Source: Roseovarius sp. MMSF_3359
GTDB lineage: Bacteria; Pseudomonadota; Alphaproteobacteria; Rhodobacterales; Rhodobacteraceae
DNA: 64,000 nt
Direction: 5' to 3'
NCBI RefSeq assembly: GCF_030733385.1
Contig: NZ_JASHJC010000006.1
Coordinates: 62,001 to 126,000, forward strand
A model generated the notes under the pieces. The model saw only the letters and a list, made by a program, of their open reading frames with translations, was not told where the DNA came from and did no database searches. The position numbers and the translations under genes are program-made. Position 1 is the stretch's first letter. The number at the start of each line of letters is the position of its first letter. Of the stretch, positions 35,943-46,276 are shown piece by piece.

Positions 35943-38900
35943 GTGACCAAGTTCGATGCAAACTGGGCTGAGAAAGAAGAAGCCAAGCGCAAATGGCTGG
36001 CCGAAAACGGGATGTATTCCGAAGAGGAAGAGCATTCGTCCTGTGGTGTGGGCCTGGTGGTTGCGGTCAATGGCAAGCCGAGCCGTCAGGTGGTGGATGC
36101 GGGCATTGATGCGCTCAAGGCGATCTGGCACCGGGGCGCGGTGGATGCTGATGGCAAGACCGGTGATGGCGCGGGCATTCATGTGCAGATCCCTGTGCCG
36201 TTTTTCTATGACCAGATCCGCCGCACCGGTCATGAGCCGCATCAGGATCAATTGGTGGCCGTGGGCCAGGTATTCCTGCCACGCACGGATTTCGGCGCGC
36301 AGGAAACCTGCCGCACGATCGTCGAAACCGAAGTATTGCGGATGGGCTATTACATCTATGGCTGGCGGCATGTGCCGGTCGACGTGACCTGCCTCGGCGA
36401 AAAGGCCAACGCGACCCGGCCCGAGATCGAACAGATCCTGATTTCGAACTCCAAAGGCGTGGATGAAGAACAGTTCGAGCGTGAGCTGTACGTGATCCGC
36501 CGCCGGATCGAGAAAGCGGCGATGGCGGCGGGTGTGAACGGCCTCTATATCGCGTCGCTGAGTTGTCGGTCGATTATTTACAAGGGCATGATGCTGGCCG
36601 AACAGGTGGCGGTTTTCTACCCCGACCTGATGGACGAGCGGTTCAAATCCGCCTTTGCCATCTATCACCAGCGGTACTCGACCAATACGTTCCCGCAATG
36701 GTGGCTGGCGCAGCCTTTTCGCATGCTGGCGCATAATGGCGAGATCAACACGCTCAAGGGCAACCTCAACTGGCTCAAGAGCCACGAGATCCGGATGGCA
36801 AGCGGCGCGTTCGGTGACATGGCCGAGGACATCAAGCCCATCGTTGCAGGCGGATCGTCGGATTCCGCTGCATTAGACTCTGTTTTCGAGGTTTTGGTGC
36901 GCGCGGGGCGGTCCGCGCCGATGGCGAAAACCATGCTGGTGCCGGAGTCGTGGTCAAAGCAGGCCGAGGAGTTGCCGCAGGCTTGGCGTGATATGTATTC
37001 CTACTGCAACTCGGTGATGGAGCCCTGGGACGGCCCCGCGGCACTTGCCATGACCGATGGGCGCTGGGTCTGCGCCGGGCTGGACCGGAACGGGTTGCGT
37101 CCGATGCGTTACGTGGTGACCGGTGACGGCCTGGTGATTGCGGGGTCCGAGGCGGGGATGGTGCCAATTGACGAGGCGACGGTGAAGGCCAAGGGCGCGC
37201 TTGGCCCGGGCCAGATGCTGGCCGTGGACATGAAGAAGGGCAAGCTGTTCCGTGATACCGAGATCAAGGACAAGCTCGCCCGCGCGCTGCCCTTTGGCGA
37301 ATGGGTCGGCAAGATCAACGAATTGGACGAGGATCTGGCCGGGGTGACCGAGGCGCCGATCCACACCGGTGCAGAACTGCGCCGCCGTCAGATCGCGGCG
37401 GGTTACACGATTGAAGAGCTGGAGCAGATTCTTGCGCCCATGGGCGAGGACGGCAAAGAGGCGATTGCCAGCATGGGCGACGATACGCCGTCGGCGGTTC
37501 TCTCCAAGGGGTATCGCCCGCTCAGCCATTATTTCCGGCAGAACTTCAGCCAGGTGACCAACCCGCCGATCGACTCCTTGCGTGAGGCGCGGGTGATGAG
37601 CCTCAAGACGCGGTTCGGGAACCTGAAAAACGTGCTGGATGAAAGCAGCTCGCAGACCGAAATTCTGGTGCTCGACAGCCCGTTCGTGGGCAACGCCCAA
37701 TGGGATGCGTTGATGACACTTTTCAACGCTGATGTGGCCGAGATTGATTGTACCTTCGAGACCGGAAAAGGCGCTTTGCAGGCGGGTTTGGCTCGCATTC
37801 GGGCCGAAGCTGAGGATGCCGTACGCTCCGGTGCCGGTCACCTGGTGCTGACCGACCGGGCCGTAAGCGATACCCGGATCGGCATGCCGATGATCCTGGC
37901 GACCAGTGCGGTGCACAGCCATCTCACGCGCAAAGGGTTGCGGACCTTCTGTTCGCTCAACGTGCGGTCTGCGGAATGTATCGACCCGCATTACTTTGCC
38001 GTGCTGATCGGCGCGGGGGCGACCGTGGTCAACGCCTATCTGGCCGAGGATAGCCTGGCCGACCGGATCGAACGCGGCCTGCTCGACGGAAACCTGACCG
38101 AGGCGGTGGCACGCTATCGCAACGCGATTGACCAGGGCCTCTTGAAGATCATGTCGAAGATGGGGATTTCGGTGATTTCCTCCTATCGAGGTGGTCTGAA
38201 TTTCGAGGCTGTCGGCCTCAGCCGGGCGATGTGTGCCGAATACTTCCCGGGTTTGACCAGCCGGATTTCGGGCATCGGGACTAGCGGTATCCAAACTAAG
38301 CTCGAAGAGGTGCATGAACAGGCCTTTGGCCGTGGACAGGATGTATTGCCCATCGGTGGGTTCTACAAGGCGCGGAAATCCGGCGAGACCCACGCCTGGG
38401 GCGCGCAGACCATGCATATGATGCAGATGGCGTGCAACAATTCGAGCTATGAGCTTTGGAAACGCTATTCCGCGGCGATGCAAGCGACGCCGCCTATCCA
38501 CATTCGCGACCTGATGGCGATCAAGCCGATGGGCGAGGCAATTAATGTCGATGAGGTGGAAAGCGTGACCGCGATCCGCAAACGCTTTGTCACGCCGGGG
38601 ATGTCACTGGGCGCGCTGAGCCCAGAGGCGCATAAGACCCTGAACGTAGCGATGAACCGGATCGGCGCACGCAGCGACAGTGGCGAGGGTGGTGAAGACC
38701 CGGCGCATTTCGTGCCGGAACCTAACGGCGACAACCCGTCCGCCAAGATCAAGCAGGTGGCCAGCGGGCGCTTTGGCGTGACAGCGGAATACCTGAACCA
38801 GTGTGAAGAGCTGGAGATCAAAGTGGCGCAGGGGGCCAAGCCCGGTGAGGGCGGGCAATTGCCCGGCATGAAGGTCACGGACCTGATCGCGCGTCTGCGG

Positions 38901-40475
38901 CATTCGACGAAGGGTGTGACGCTAATTTCACCGCCGCCGCATCACGATATCTACTCGATCGAAGATCTGGCGCAGTTGATCTACGATCTCAAGCAGATCA
39001 ACCCGCGCGCCAAGGTCACCGTCAAGCTGGTGGCGCAATCGGGTGTCGGTACGATTGCCGCCGGGGTAGCCAAGGCCAAGGCGGATGTGATCCTGATTTC
39101 CGGCCATAACGGCGGCACCGGCGCCAGCCCCGCGACCAGCATCAAATATGCCGGGTTGCCGTGGGAAATGGGCCTGACCGAGGCGCATCAGGTGTTGAGC
39201 ATGAACAACCTGCGGGATCGGATCACGCTCCGGACCGATGGGGGGCTCCGCACGGGCCGCGATATCGTCATGGCGGCGATGATGGGGGCCGAAGAGTACG
39301 GGATCGGCACTGCGGCGCTGATTGCCATGGGGTGCATCATGGTGCGTCAGTGCCAGTCGAATACCTGCCCCGTGGGTGTCTGTACCCAGGACGAAGCGTT
39401 GCGCGCCAAGTTCACCGGCAATGCGGATAAGGTGGTGAACCTCATCACCTTCTACGCCCAGGAAGTGCGCGAGGTGCTGGCCAGTATCGGCGCGCGGTCG
39501 CTCGATGATGTGATCGGGCGCGCCGATCTGCTGACGCAGGTTAGCCGCGGGTCGGCGCATCTGGATGATCTCGACCTCAATCCGATGCTCATCACCGTCG
39601 ATGGCGCGGCAGATATCGTCTATGACCGGGACCGGGGCCGTAACGAGGTGCCCGAAACGCTCGACGCAGAGATCGTGCGCGATGCGCAGCGGTTCCTTGA
39701 AGAAGGCGAGAAGATGCAGCTTAGCTATGCGGTGCAGAACACCGACCGGACCGTGGGGACGCGGCTATCGTCGCATATCGTGCGGAATTTCGGGATGAAT
39801 AACACGCTGCAACCCAACCACCTGACCGTGAAACTATCGGGCAGCGCCGGGCAGTCGCTGGGCGCGTTTGCCGCGCCCGGCCTGAAGCTGGAGGTGGCGG
39901 GGGATGCCAACGATTACGTTGGCAAGGGCCTGAGCGGTGGCACGATCGTCGTCCGTCCGTCCATGGCAAGCCCGCTGGATGCCGCCGAAAACACGATTAT
40001 CGGCAACACGGTCCTCTACGGGGCGACCGATGGGTATCTCTTTGCGTCGGGCCGCGCCGGTGAACGCTTTGGTGTCCGCAATAGTGGCGCAAAGGTCGTC
40101 ATCGAAGGCTGCGGCAGCAACGGATGTGAATACATGACCGGCGGTGTCGCGGTGATACTCGGGTCCATCGGGGCCAATTTCGGCGCCGGGATGACCGGTG
40201 GCATGGCCTATCTCTATGATCCCGAGGGCCGCGCGGAGAACCTTATCAACAAGGAGACTTTGGTGACTTGCGCGGTGACCGAGGGGCACTGGCTGTCGCA
40301 ACTTGAAGAGTTGATCGAACGCCATGCCGCCGAAACAGGCAGCCTCAAGGCGCAGAAAATCCTGCAATACTGGGACGCGGAAAAGATGAACTTCCTGCAG
40401 GTTTGCCCGATCGAGATGTTGGACAAATTGCCCGCGCCTCTGGGTGTCGAAGAGCAGGCGGTGCCCGCGGAATAG
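35943..40475 (+). CDS. gltB: Glutamate synthase (NADPH) large subunit
   Basis: A 1510-residue enzyme that makes two glutamates from glutamine and 2-oxoglutarate. A 33-residue propeptide precedes the class II amidotransferase nucleophile Cys34 (HSSCGVGLVV). The central and FMN domains follow, with KVKLVAQSGVGTIAAGVAKA and ISGHNGGTGASP, then the 3Fe-4S cluster CIMVRQCQSNTCPVGVC, then the GXGXG beta-helix C-terminal domain (GLSGGTIVVRP, GERFGVRNSGAKVVIEG). GTG start with AAGGAG upstream. It is separated from gltD by the two GFA genes and the secreted protein. Confidence 0.97.
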   Translation: MTKFDANWAEKEEAKRKWLAENGMYSEEEEHSSCGVGLVVAVNGKPSRQVVDAGIDALKAIWHRGAVDADGKTGDGAGIHVQIPVPFFYDQIRRTGHEPHQDQLVAVGQVFLPRTDFGAQETCRTIVETEVLRMGYYIYGWRHVPVDVTCLGEKANATRPEIEQILISNSKGVDEEQFERELYVIRRRIEKAAMAAGVNGLYIASLSCRSIIYKGMMLAEQVAVFYPDLMDERFKSAFAIYHQRYSTNTFPQWWLAQPFRMLAHNGEINTLKGNLNWLKSHEIRMASGAFGDMAEDIKPIVAGGSSDSAALDSVFEVLVRAGRSAPMAKTMLVPESWSKQAEELPQAWRDMYSYCNSVMEPWDGPAALAMTDGRWVCAGLDRNGLRPMRYVVTGDGLVIAGSEAGMVPIDEATVKAKGALGPGQMLAVDMKKGKLFRDTEIKDKLARALPFGEWVGKINELDEDLAGVTEAPIHTGAELRRRQIAAGYTIEELEQILAPMGEDGKEAIASMGDDTPSAVLSKGYRPLSHYFRQNFSQVTNPPIDSLREARVMSLKTRFGNLKNVLDESSSQTEILVLDSPFVGNAQWDALMTLFNADVAEIDCTFETGKGALQAGLARIRAEAEDAVRSGAGHLVLTDRAVSDTRIGMPMILATSAVHSHLTRKGLRTFCSLNVRSAECIDPHYFAVLIGAGATVVNAYLAEDSLADRIERGLLDGNLTEAVARYRNAIDQGLLKIMSKMGISVISSYRGGLNFEAVGLSRAMCAEYFPGLTSRISGIGTSGIQTKLEEVHEQAFGRGQDVLPIGGFYKARKSGETHAWGAQTMHMMQMACNNSSYELWKRYSAAMQATPPIHIRDLMAIKPMGEAINVDEVESVTAIRKRFVTPGMSLGALSPEAHKTLNVAMNRIGARSDSGEGGEDPAHFVPEPNGDNPSAKIKQVASGRFGVTAEYLNQCEELEIKVAQGAKPGEGGQLPGMKVTDLIARLRHSTKGVTLISPPPHHDIYSIEDLAQLIYDLKQINPRAKVTVKLVAQSGVGTIAAGVAKAKADVILISGHNGGTGASPATSIKYAGLPWEMGLTEAHQVLSMNNLRDRITLRTDGGLRTGRDIVMAAMMGAEEYGIGTAALIAMGCIMVRQCQSNTCPVGVCTQDEALRAKFTGNADKVVNLITFYAQEVREVLASIGARSLDDVIGRADLLTQVSRGSAHLDDLDLNPMLITVDGAADIVYDRDRGRNEVPETLDAEIVRDAQRFLEEGEKMQLSYAVQNTDRTVGTRLSSHIVRNFGMNNTLQPNHLTVKLSGSAGQSLGAFAAPGLKLEVAGDANDYVGKGLSGGTIVVRPSMASPLDAAENTIIGNTVLYGATDGYLFASGRAGERFGVRNSGAKVVIEGCGSNGCEYMTGGVAVILGSIGANFGAGMTGGMAYLYDPEGRAENLINKETLVTCAVTEGHWLSQLEELIERHAAETGSLKAQKILQYWDAEKMNFLQVCPIEMLDKLPAPLGVEEQAVPAE

Positions 40476-40595
40476 AAAAATTCCCCGCCAATTTTCGGGA
40501 AAATGCCGATAGAAATCCAGAATCTGCCCTAGTTTGGGCAGGTTTTGGTCAGCTTTTTGCGGTAGGCAATTGCTTGAGACAGTGCGGGGTGTGTG

Positions 40596-41507
40596 ATGCC
40601 AACGACCTACAACGATCAGTTTTTCGTCATGGACCCGGGCAATGCGCCCGCGGCCGGCACCGCCCTGACCGTCCAGAATTTTGATTTCATTGACCAAAAC
40701 GATGACGGCATTATCGACACCAGCAACGGCGATACGTTCAACGGGCTGACCATCACCAGTGTTTGGGTCAATGATACGATCACGGTCAATGTTCCCGGAC
40801 AGGGGAATGTGACCATTACCGGGGTGACCTTCTACGTCTCTGGCGGACCGGCAGTGTTCACGCCAACCGATGGCTCGGTTCTCCAGGATGCCACGTTCGT
40901 CAGCTCGACTTTCGTCAACAGCAGCACGCAGATCCCGGTTGGCAGTTTCGGGCCGCCCTGCTTTACCCGCGGTACGCTGATCGCGACGCCGGATGGCGAC
41001 AAACTCATTGAAGATCTCAAACCGGGTGATCTTGTGCTGACCCTCGACCACGGGCCGCAGCCCTTGTTGCTGGTCAGTCGCAACACTTTCCCGGCAACCG
41101 GCCGCAATGCGCCGGTGCAGATCCGCAAGGGCGCTTTGGGCAATGACAAGGATTTGCTGGTGTCGCAGCAGCACCGGATGCTCATCAGCGATTGGCGCGC
41201 CGAGATGTATTTTGGCGTTGAACAGGTTTTGGTTGCGGCCAAACACCTGTGCAATGGCGACACGATCTTTGTCGCGCAGGGGGAGGAAGTCGAGTATTTC
41301 CACCTGCTTTTCGACCGCCATCAGATCGTCTGGGCCGCAGGTATCCCGTCGGAGAGTTACTTCCCCGGCCACGCCGCCAATCAGGCCGACAAGGATACCC
41401 GGGCCGAGATTGACCGCCTGTTCCCCGAGCTCGGTAAGAAAGCCTCCGAAGGGTGGGTCACGGCGCGCCCGGTTGCCAAGCAGTTCGAGGCGGCGTTGCT
41501 CAACTGA
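40596..41507 (+). CDS. Hint-domain (hedgehog/intein-like) protein
   Basis: A 303-residue protein from ATG 40596, immediately preceded by an in-frame GTG. Residues 1-120 are a beta-rich region with DQNDDGIIDTSNGD, an Asp-rich loop like a calcium-binding repeat. Residues 121-260 are a Hint_2 domain whose Cys122 (PPCFTRGTLIATPDG) sits where Hint autoprocessing domains have their nucleophile; LVSQQHRMLI supplies a conserved His. There is no Sec signal; Rhodobacteraceae Hint_2 proteins are often predicted to leave by type I secretion, which I infer only. It stands alone between gltB and mtgA. Whether it self-cleaves is untested. Confidence 0.72.
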   Translation: MPTTYNDQFFVMDPGNAPAAGTALTVQNFDFIDQNDDGIIDTSNGDTFNGLTITSVWVNDTITVNVPGQGNVTITGVTFYVSGGPAVFTPTDGSVLQDATFVSSTFVNSSTQIPVGSFGPPCFTRGTLIATPDGDKLIEDLKPGDLVLTLDHGPQPLLLVSRNTFPATGRNAPVQIRKGALGNDKDLLVSQQHRMLISDWRAEMYFGVEQVLVAAKHLCNGDTIFVAQGEEVEYFHLLFDRHQIVWAAGIPSESYFPGHAANQADKDTRAEIDRLFPELGKKASEGWVTARPVAKQFEAALLN

Positions 41508-41564
41508 CGCATTGTCCCAAATCCCGCTTTTGCCATCGTGATGCCCGCGCTATAGGTGGCCGGG

Positions 41565-42287
41565 ATGGCGAAGCGAAAAACCAAACGTAAATCTTCGAAA
41601 ACGCGGCAAGGTTTCCGGCCTTTGGCCTGGATGCGTCGCTGGATCTGGCGGTTTGCCGCGATCTGCGTGGCGGTGGTTGTTCTCGTCGTCGCTGTGCATG
41701 GCCGTGTCGACCCGCCCGATACTTTCTTCATGGGTCAGGAAGAGAGGCGACTGGGCCGGATCGACCACATTTGGGTGCCTCTGGATGACGTGGCGCCGGT
41801 GATGGCGCGATCCCTTGTCGCGGCAGAGGATGCCAACTTCTGCGGCCATTGGGGGTTTGATATGACCGCCATCCGCACGGCCATCGAAGAGGGGTACGGG
41901 CGCGGCGCATCGACGCTGAGTCAGCAAACGGTCAAGAATGTCTATCTCTGGCACGGGCGGAGCTGGCCCCGCAAGGCGCTGGAAGCGGTGATCACGCCGG
42001 TGGTCGAGCTTTTCTGGTCCAAGCGGCGGATCATCGAGGTTTACCTGAACATCGCGGAATTCGACGAAGGTGTTTTCGGGGTTGAGGCAGCATCGAACCA
42101 CTATTTCGGTGTCACGCCGGACCGGTTGAGCGCGGTGCAGGCGGCCCGGCTGGCAATGGTCCTGCCAGACCCCAAAGGACGCTCCGCCAGCAAGCCGACC
42201 GCGGAGCAGCGCAAAAGGTCTGCCCGCATCCTGGATGGGGCGGCCACCATCCGCCGCGATGGGCGTTCCGCCTGTTTCGAGGATTGA
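41565..42287 (+). CDS. mtgA: Monofunctional peptidoglycan transglycosylase
   Basis: A 240-residue membrane-anchored GT51 enzyme that polymerises glycan strands from lipid II. A basic N-terminus leads into one transmembrane segment (FAAICVAVVVLVVAV). Catalytic motifs are SLVAAEDANFCGHWGFD (the EDxxFxxHxG-type motif, with catalytic Glu), GASTLSQQTVKNVYLW, and KRRIIEVYLNIAEFDEGVFG. AGGTGG precedes the ATG at 41565; a GTG nine bases earlier is possible. Downstream come a GST-fold cell-division-type protein and queG. Confidence 0.92.
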   Translation: MAKRKTKRKSSKTRQGFRPLAWMRRWIWRFAAICVAVVVLVVAVHGRVDPPDTFFMGQEERRLGRIDHIWVPLDDVAPVMARSLVAAEDANFCGHWGFDMTAIRTAIEEGYGRGASTLSQQTVKNVYLWHGRSWPRKALEAVITPVVELFWSKRRIIEVYLNIAEFDEGVFGVEAASNHYFGVTPDRLSAVQAARLAMVLPDPKGRSASKPTAEQRKRSARILDGAATIRRDGRSACFED

Positions 42288-42343
42288 AATATGCGGCCGT
42301 TCCGGGCATTGAGGACGGACCCCGCCACAAGGTTTGAGATTTA

Positions 42344-43009
42344 ATGGCCAAGCTGTTTCACGTCCCGCTATCGCCTTTTTGCCGCAAGGTCCGCCTGTGC
42401 CTGGCCGAAAAGAAGATCGAATGCGAGTTGGTCGAGGAACGCTATTGGGAGCAGGATCCCGACTTCCTGCGCCGCAATCCGGCGGGCAAGGTGCCGGTGC
42501 TTCGGATCGACGGCAAGACCATGTCCGAAAGCACACCGATCTGTGAATATCTCGAAGAGAAATACCCCGAACCGGCCTTGCTGCCGCGCAGTGCCGATGC
42601 GCGCTATGAGGTGCGACGGCTGGTGGCGTGGTTCGATGACAAGTTCCACCACGAGGTCACGTCGAAACTGGTCTATGAGCGGATCAACAAGAAGGTCATG
42701 GGGCAAGGATACCCCGACAGCAGCAACATCAAGCAGGGCGCGAAGGCGATCAAGTATCACCTCGATTACATGGCCTGGCTGCTCGACCACCGTCGCTGGT
42801 TGGCGGGCGACACGATGACATTGGCCGATTTTGCCGCCGCCGCTCATTTCAGCGCGTTGGACTACATCAGCGACGTGGATTGGCACCGCAGCGAGGTGGT
42901 CAAGGATTGGTATGCCAAGATCAAGTCCCGCCCGGCGTTCCGGAACATTTTGGCCGATCAGGTGTCGGGATTTCCGCCACCGGCGCATTATGCCGATCTT
43001 GATTTCTAA
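42344..43009 (+). CDS. fzlA: GST-fold protein, probably FtsZ-binding FzlA
   Basis: A 221-residue protein with an N-terminal thioredoxin fold (FHVPLSPFCRKVRLCLAEKKI, NPAGKVPVLRIDG, ESTPICEYLEEKYPEP) and an all-helical C-terminal domain (LAGDTMTLADFAAAAHFSAL). The pattern matches FzlA of alphaproteobacteria, a GST homologue that binds FtsZ filaments and controls constriction rather than conjugating glutathione. Location next to mtgA fits a division role. A plain glutathione transferase cannot be excluded from sequence alone. Confidence 0.68.
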   Translation: MAKLFHVPLSPFCRKVRLCLAEKKIECELVEERYWEQDPDFLRRNPAGKVPVLRIDGKTMSESTPICEYLEEKYPEPALLPRSADARYEVRRLVAWFDDKFHHEVTSKLVYERINKKVMGQGYPDSSNIKQGAKAIKYHLDYMAWLLDHRRWLAGDTMTLADFAAAAHFSALDYISDVDWHRSEVVKDWYAKIKSRPAFRNILADQVSGFPPPAHYADLDF

Positions 43010-43051
43010 GGTGGTGCGCTGCCCCTTGGAGTTCTTGGGGAACGGTAAGAT

Positions 43052-44101
43052 ATGGACGGCCTGAAAGAAAGACTGGTTGCGCAGGCCCTTGCGGAGGGTT
43101 TCGATAGCTGCCGGATCTGTCGGCCCTGGGATGTCCCGCAGGTGCCGGATCGCTTGGCTGAATTCCTCGAAAAAGGGCGGCATGGTCAAATGGCGTGGCT
43201 GGCGGAGCGAGCCCATTGGCGTGGCGCGCCGCAGGTTCTTTGGCCCGACGCGCGATCGGTGGTCGTGCTCGGGGAAAGCTACACGCCGGATAGCGATCCG
43301 ATGGAAAACTTGTCCCGCGGCGATGTCGGCACGATTTCGGTCTATGCCCGCAATCGGGATTACCACGACACGGTCAAGAAACGGCTCAAACGCTTGGCCC
43401 GTTGGCTCATCGCGGAGGCGGGGGGCGAGGTGAAGGTGTTTGTCGATACGGCGCCGGTGCCGGAAAAGCCCTTGGGGCAGGGGGCGGGGCTCGGCTGGCA
43501 GGGGAAGCACACCAATCTGGTGAGCCGCGAGCTGGGCAGTTGGTTCTTCATCGGATCGGTCTTCACGACGCTCGAAATCGAGACTGATTCACCTGAAAAT
43601 GACCATTGTGGTAATTGCCGTGCCTGTCTTGATATCTGTCCGACGGACGCTTTTCCAGCCCCGTATCAACTGGATGCAAGACGCTGCATCTCCTATCTGA
43701 CGATTGAACATCACGGCCCGGTAGACGAAGACCTGCGCGCGATGATGGGCAATCGGATTTACGGCTGCGATGATTGCCTGGCGGTCTGTCCATGGAACAA
43801 GTTCGCGGTCGCCGCGCGCGAGGTGAAGTACCATGCGCGTGACGATCTGCGGGCGCCGAAGCTGTCGGATCTGGCCGCATTGGACGATGCCGGTTTTCGC
43901 AGTTTCTTCTCCGGCAGTCCGATCAAACGGATCGGGCGGGACCGGTTTGTGCGCAATGTGCTCTATGCGATCGGCAATTCCGGGGACCCGCGCCTTTTGT
44001 CCCGTGCGCAGGCGTTATGCGACGATCCGGATCCCACGGTCGCGGATGCGGCCCGATGGTCGGTCATGCGACTGAAAACTGCCGCAAAGGGGATGGATTA
44101 G
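43052..44101 (+). CDS. queG: Epoxyqueuosine reductase
   Basis: A 349-residue cobalamin and iron-sulfur enzyme that reduces epoxyqueuosine to queuosine in the wobble position of tRNA. Two 4Fe-4S clusters come from [16 protein letters not shown] and [11 protein letters not shown]; the catalytic Asp lies in [17 protein letters not shown], and [19 protein letters not shown] is family-specific. A short HEAT-like C-terminal tail follows. It starts 42 bases after the fzlA-like gene, same strand. Confidence 0.93.
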   Translation: MDGLKERLVAQALAEGFDSCRICRPWDVPQVPDRLAEFLEKGRHGQMAWLAERAHWRGAPQVLWPDARSVVVLGESYTPDSDPMENLSRGDVGTISVYARNRDYHDTVKKRLKRLARWLIAEAGGEVKVFVDTAPVPEKPLGQGAGLGWQGKHTNLVSRELGSWFFIGSVFTTLEIETDSPENDHCGNCRACLDICPTDAFPAPYQLDARRCISYLTIEHHGPVDEDLRAMMGNRIYGCDDCLAVCPWNKFAVAAREVKYHARDDLRAPKLSDLAALDDAGFRSFFSGSPIKRIGRDRFVRNVLYAIGNSGDPRLLSRAQALCDDPDPTVADAARWSVMRLKTAAKGMD

Positions 44102-44151
44102 CGCGAGAAACCCGCTAAACCGCTGGTCAAAGTCGCGTATGGGAGAGGCAG

Positions 44152-46152
44152 ATGGCGTTGCTATTGGGTGTGGATACGGGTGGTACATATACCGATGCCG
44201 TGTTGATCCGCGACGAGCAGGAGGTGATCGCCAGCGCCAAGTCATTGACCACGCGCCACGATCTTGCCCTGGGGATCGGTGCCGCCATCGCTGCGGTGCT
44301 TGAGGCAAGCGGCGCGGACGTGTCCGAGATCGGCATGGCATCTCTTTCGACGACGCTGGCAACCAACGCCTTGGTCGAAGGCCAGGGCGGGCGCGTTGGC
44401 CTCGTCTATGTTGGTTTTCAGGAGCGTGACCTGGAGGCGCATGGTTTGCGCGAGGCGTTAAGCGGCGATCCGGCATTGGTCATTGGCGGCGGGCATAACC
44501 ATGCGGGCGGGCAGGCCAACCCCTTGGAAAAAGACTTTCTTTCGGCATGGTTAGAGACTGATCAGGGCATCTCGGCCTATGCGGTTGCCTCACAGTTCGC
44601 GACCCGCAACCCGGCGCATGAGCTTGAGGTTTCGGAAATGATCCGCGCGGTGACCGGGCGGCCGGTGTCATGCTCGCACCACTTGTCGGCCAAGCTGAAC
44701 GGGCCGAAACGGGCGCTGACGGCGCTGCTGAATGCGCGCCTGATCGGGATGATCGCGCGGCTAATCGAAAAGGCCGAGGGGAAGCTCATCGAGCTGGGCA
44801 TCGGCGCGCCTTTGATGGTGGTGCGGGGCGACGGTGCGCTGATCTCTGCGGCGCAGGCGCGGGAAAGACCCATCGAGACGATCCTGAGCGGTCCGGCCGC
44901 AAGCATCGTTGGCGCGCGCTGGATGACCGGCGCGGATCATGCGCTGGTGTCGGATATCGGTGGAACGACGACGGATGTGGCGGTCCTGCGCGGGGGGCGC
45001 CCGATGATTGACCCCGCGGGGGCGCAGGTCGGGCCTTGGCGGACAATGGTCGAGGCGGTCGCAATGCGGACAACCGGCCTTGGCGGCGACAGCGAAGTGC
45101 ACGTGAATGACGAGGGGCTTGTGGGCGGCGTCACGCTTGGCCCACGTCGCGTCGTGCCGGTCAACCTGATTGCCGTAGATGCGCCTGACGTTGTGCACAA
45201 TGCGCTGGATCAGCAATTGCGCAGTCAGACACCCGGTGAATATGACGCGCGGTTTGTCCGTGCCGTCCCCGGGGTCGAGGATGGCGGCTTGCCGGATCGC
45301 GATGCGGCGCTTCTGGAGCGGGTTGGGATCGGTGTGCAACCGCTGGGCGCGGTGTTGAAAACCCGGATGGAGGCGCAGGCGCTGCGGCGTCTGGTCTCGC
45401 GCGGGCTGGTGCAGGTTGCAGGTGTCACGCCGTCGGATGCCAGTCACGTGCTGGGGCGACTTGATGCGTGGGATATGGAAGCCGCCCAAAAGGCGCTCGA
45501 ACTGATCGGGCGGAAGCGAACCGGGTCCGGCAATATGCTGATGCCGGACGTGAACGGGATGGCGCAGATGATTATCGATCAACTGACGCATCAGACCTCT
45601 TTAGCCTTGTTAGAGACTGCTTTTGCCGAGGAAGAGCAAGACTTCGGCCTGCCACCGGGGCAATTGGCGCGCCATGTGCTGATGCAGCGGGGGCTGGATC
45701 ATCACCGGGGTCTGGTCCGGCTCGAGTCGGGGGTGAATGTCCCCGTTATCGGGCTTGGCGCATCGGCCAGCAGTTATTATCCCGCCGTGGGCGATCGCCT
45801 GGGGTGTCAGATGATCCTGCCGGAACATTCTGGTGTGGCCAACGCCATCGGCGCGGTCGTGGGGCGGGTGACGATCCGACAATTGGGGACGGTCACCTCG
45901 CCATCCGAAGGACGTTTCCGCGTGCATCTGGACACCGGGCCCGAAGATTTCACCGATGCCGAGGCCGCGATGTCGGCGCTGCAGGAAGCTCTGGAGTACC
46001 GGGCGCGAAGTGAGGCTGAACAGGCAGGCGCCGAAGACATCCACCTGTCGGTGACCCGCGACGTGCGGTCTGCCAAGGCGGAGGCACGCGAGGTGTTCCT
46101 CGAGGCTGAGATCACCGTGGAAGCATCCGGCCGCCCGCGGATCGCGGCATGA
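44152..46152 (+). CDS. Hydantoinase/oxoprolinase family protein (HyuA-like)
   Basis: A 666-residue actin-like ATPase-fold protein. The N-terminal domain begins LGVDTGGTYTDAVLI, and the second has ALVSDIGGTTTDVAVLRGG; both are nucleotide-phosphate motifs of the HyuA/OPLAH family that opens 5-oxoproline, hydantoin or similar rings, or carboxylates ketones with ATP. No HyuB partner follows, which is unusual, though single-gene versions exist. It is 51 bases after queG and 124 bases before a cysteine-synthase-like gene. Substrate unknown. Confidence 0.8.
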   Translation: MALLLGVDTGGTYTDAVLIRDEQEVIASAKSLTTRHDLALGIGAAIAAVLEASGADVSEIGMASLSTTLATNALVEGQGGRVGLVYVGFQERDLEAHGLREALSGDPALVIGGGHNHAGGQANPLEKDFLSAWLETDQGISAYAVASQFATRNPAHELEVSEMIRAVTGRPVSCSHHLSAKLNGPKRALTALLNARLIGMIARLIEKAEGKLIELGIGAPLMVVRGDGALISAAQARERPIETILSGPAASIVGARWMTGADHALVSDIGGTTTDVAVLRGGRPMIDPAGAQVGPWRTMVEAVAMRTTGLGGDSEVHVNDEGLVGGVTLGPRRVVPVNLIAVDAPDVVHNALDQQLRSQTPGEYDARFVRAVPGVEDGGLPDRDAALLERVGIGVQPLGAVLKTRMEAQALRRLVSRGLVQVAGVTPSDASHVLGRLDAWDMEAAQKALELIGRKRTGSGNMLMPDVNGMAQMIIDQLTHQTSLALLETAFAEEEQDFGLPPGQLARHVLMQRGLDHHRGLVRLESGVNVPVIGLGASASSYYPAVGDRLGCQMILPEHSGVANAIGAVVGRVTIRQLGTVTSPSEGRFRVHLDTGPEDFTDAEAAMSALQEALEYRARSEAEQAGAEDIHLSVTRDVRSAKAEAREVFLEAEITVEASGRPRIAA

Positions 46153-46276
46153 CAGGGATGAGCTTGGGGCGCGGTCACGAGATTGGGTTACTTTCGGCGA
46201 CAGGTTTGGACAAGACTAAGGCTTCGCGACGGGTTCGACCCGCTGCATCTTCGGCGCAACGAAGTTTGGATGAGAT

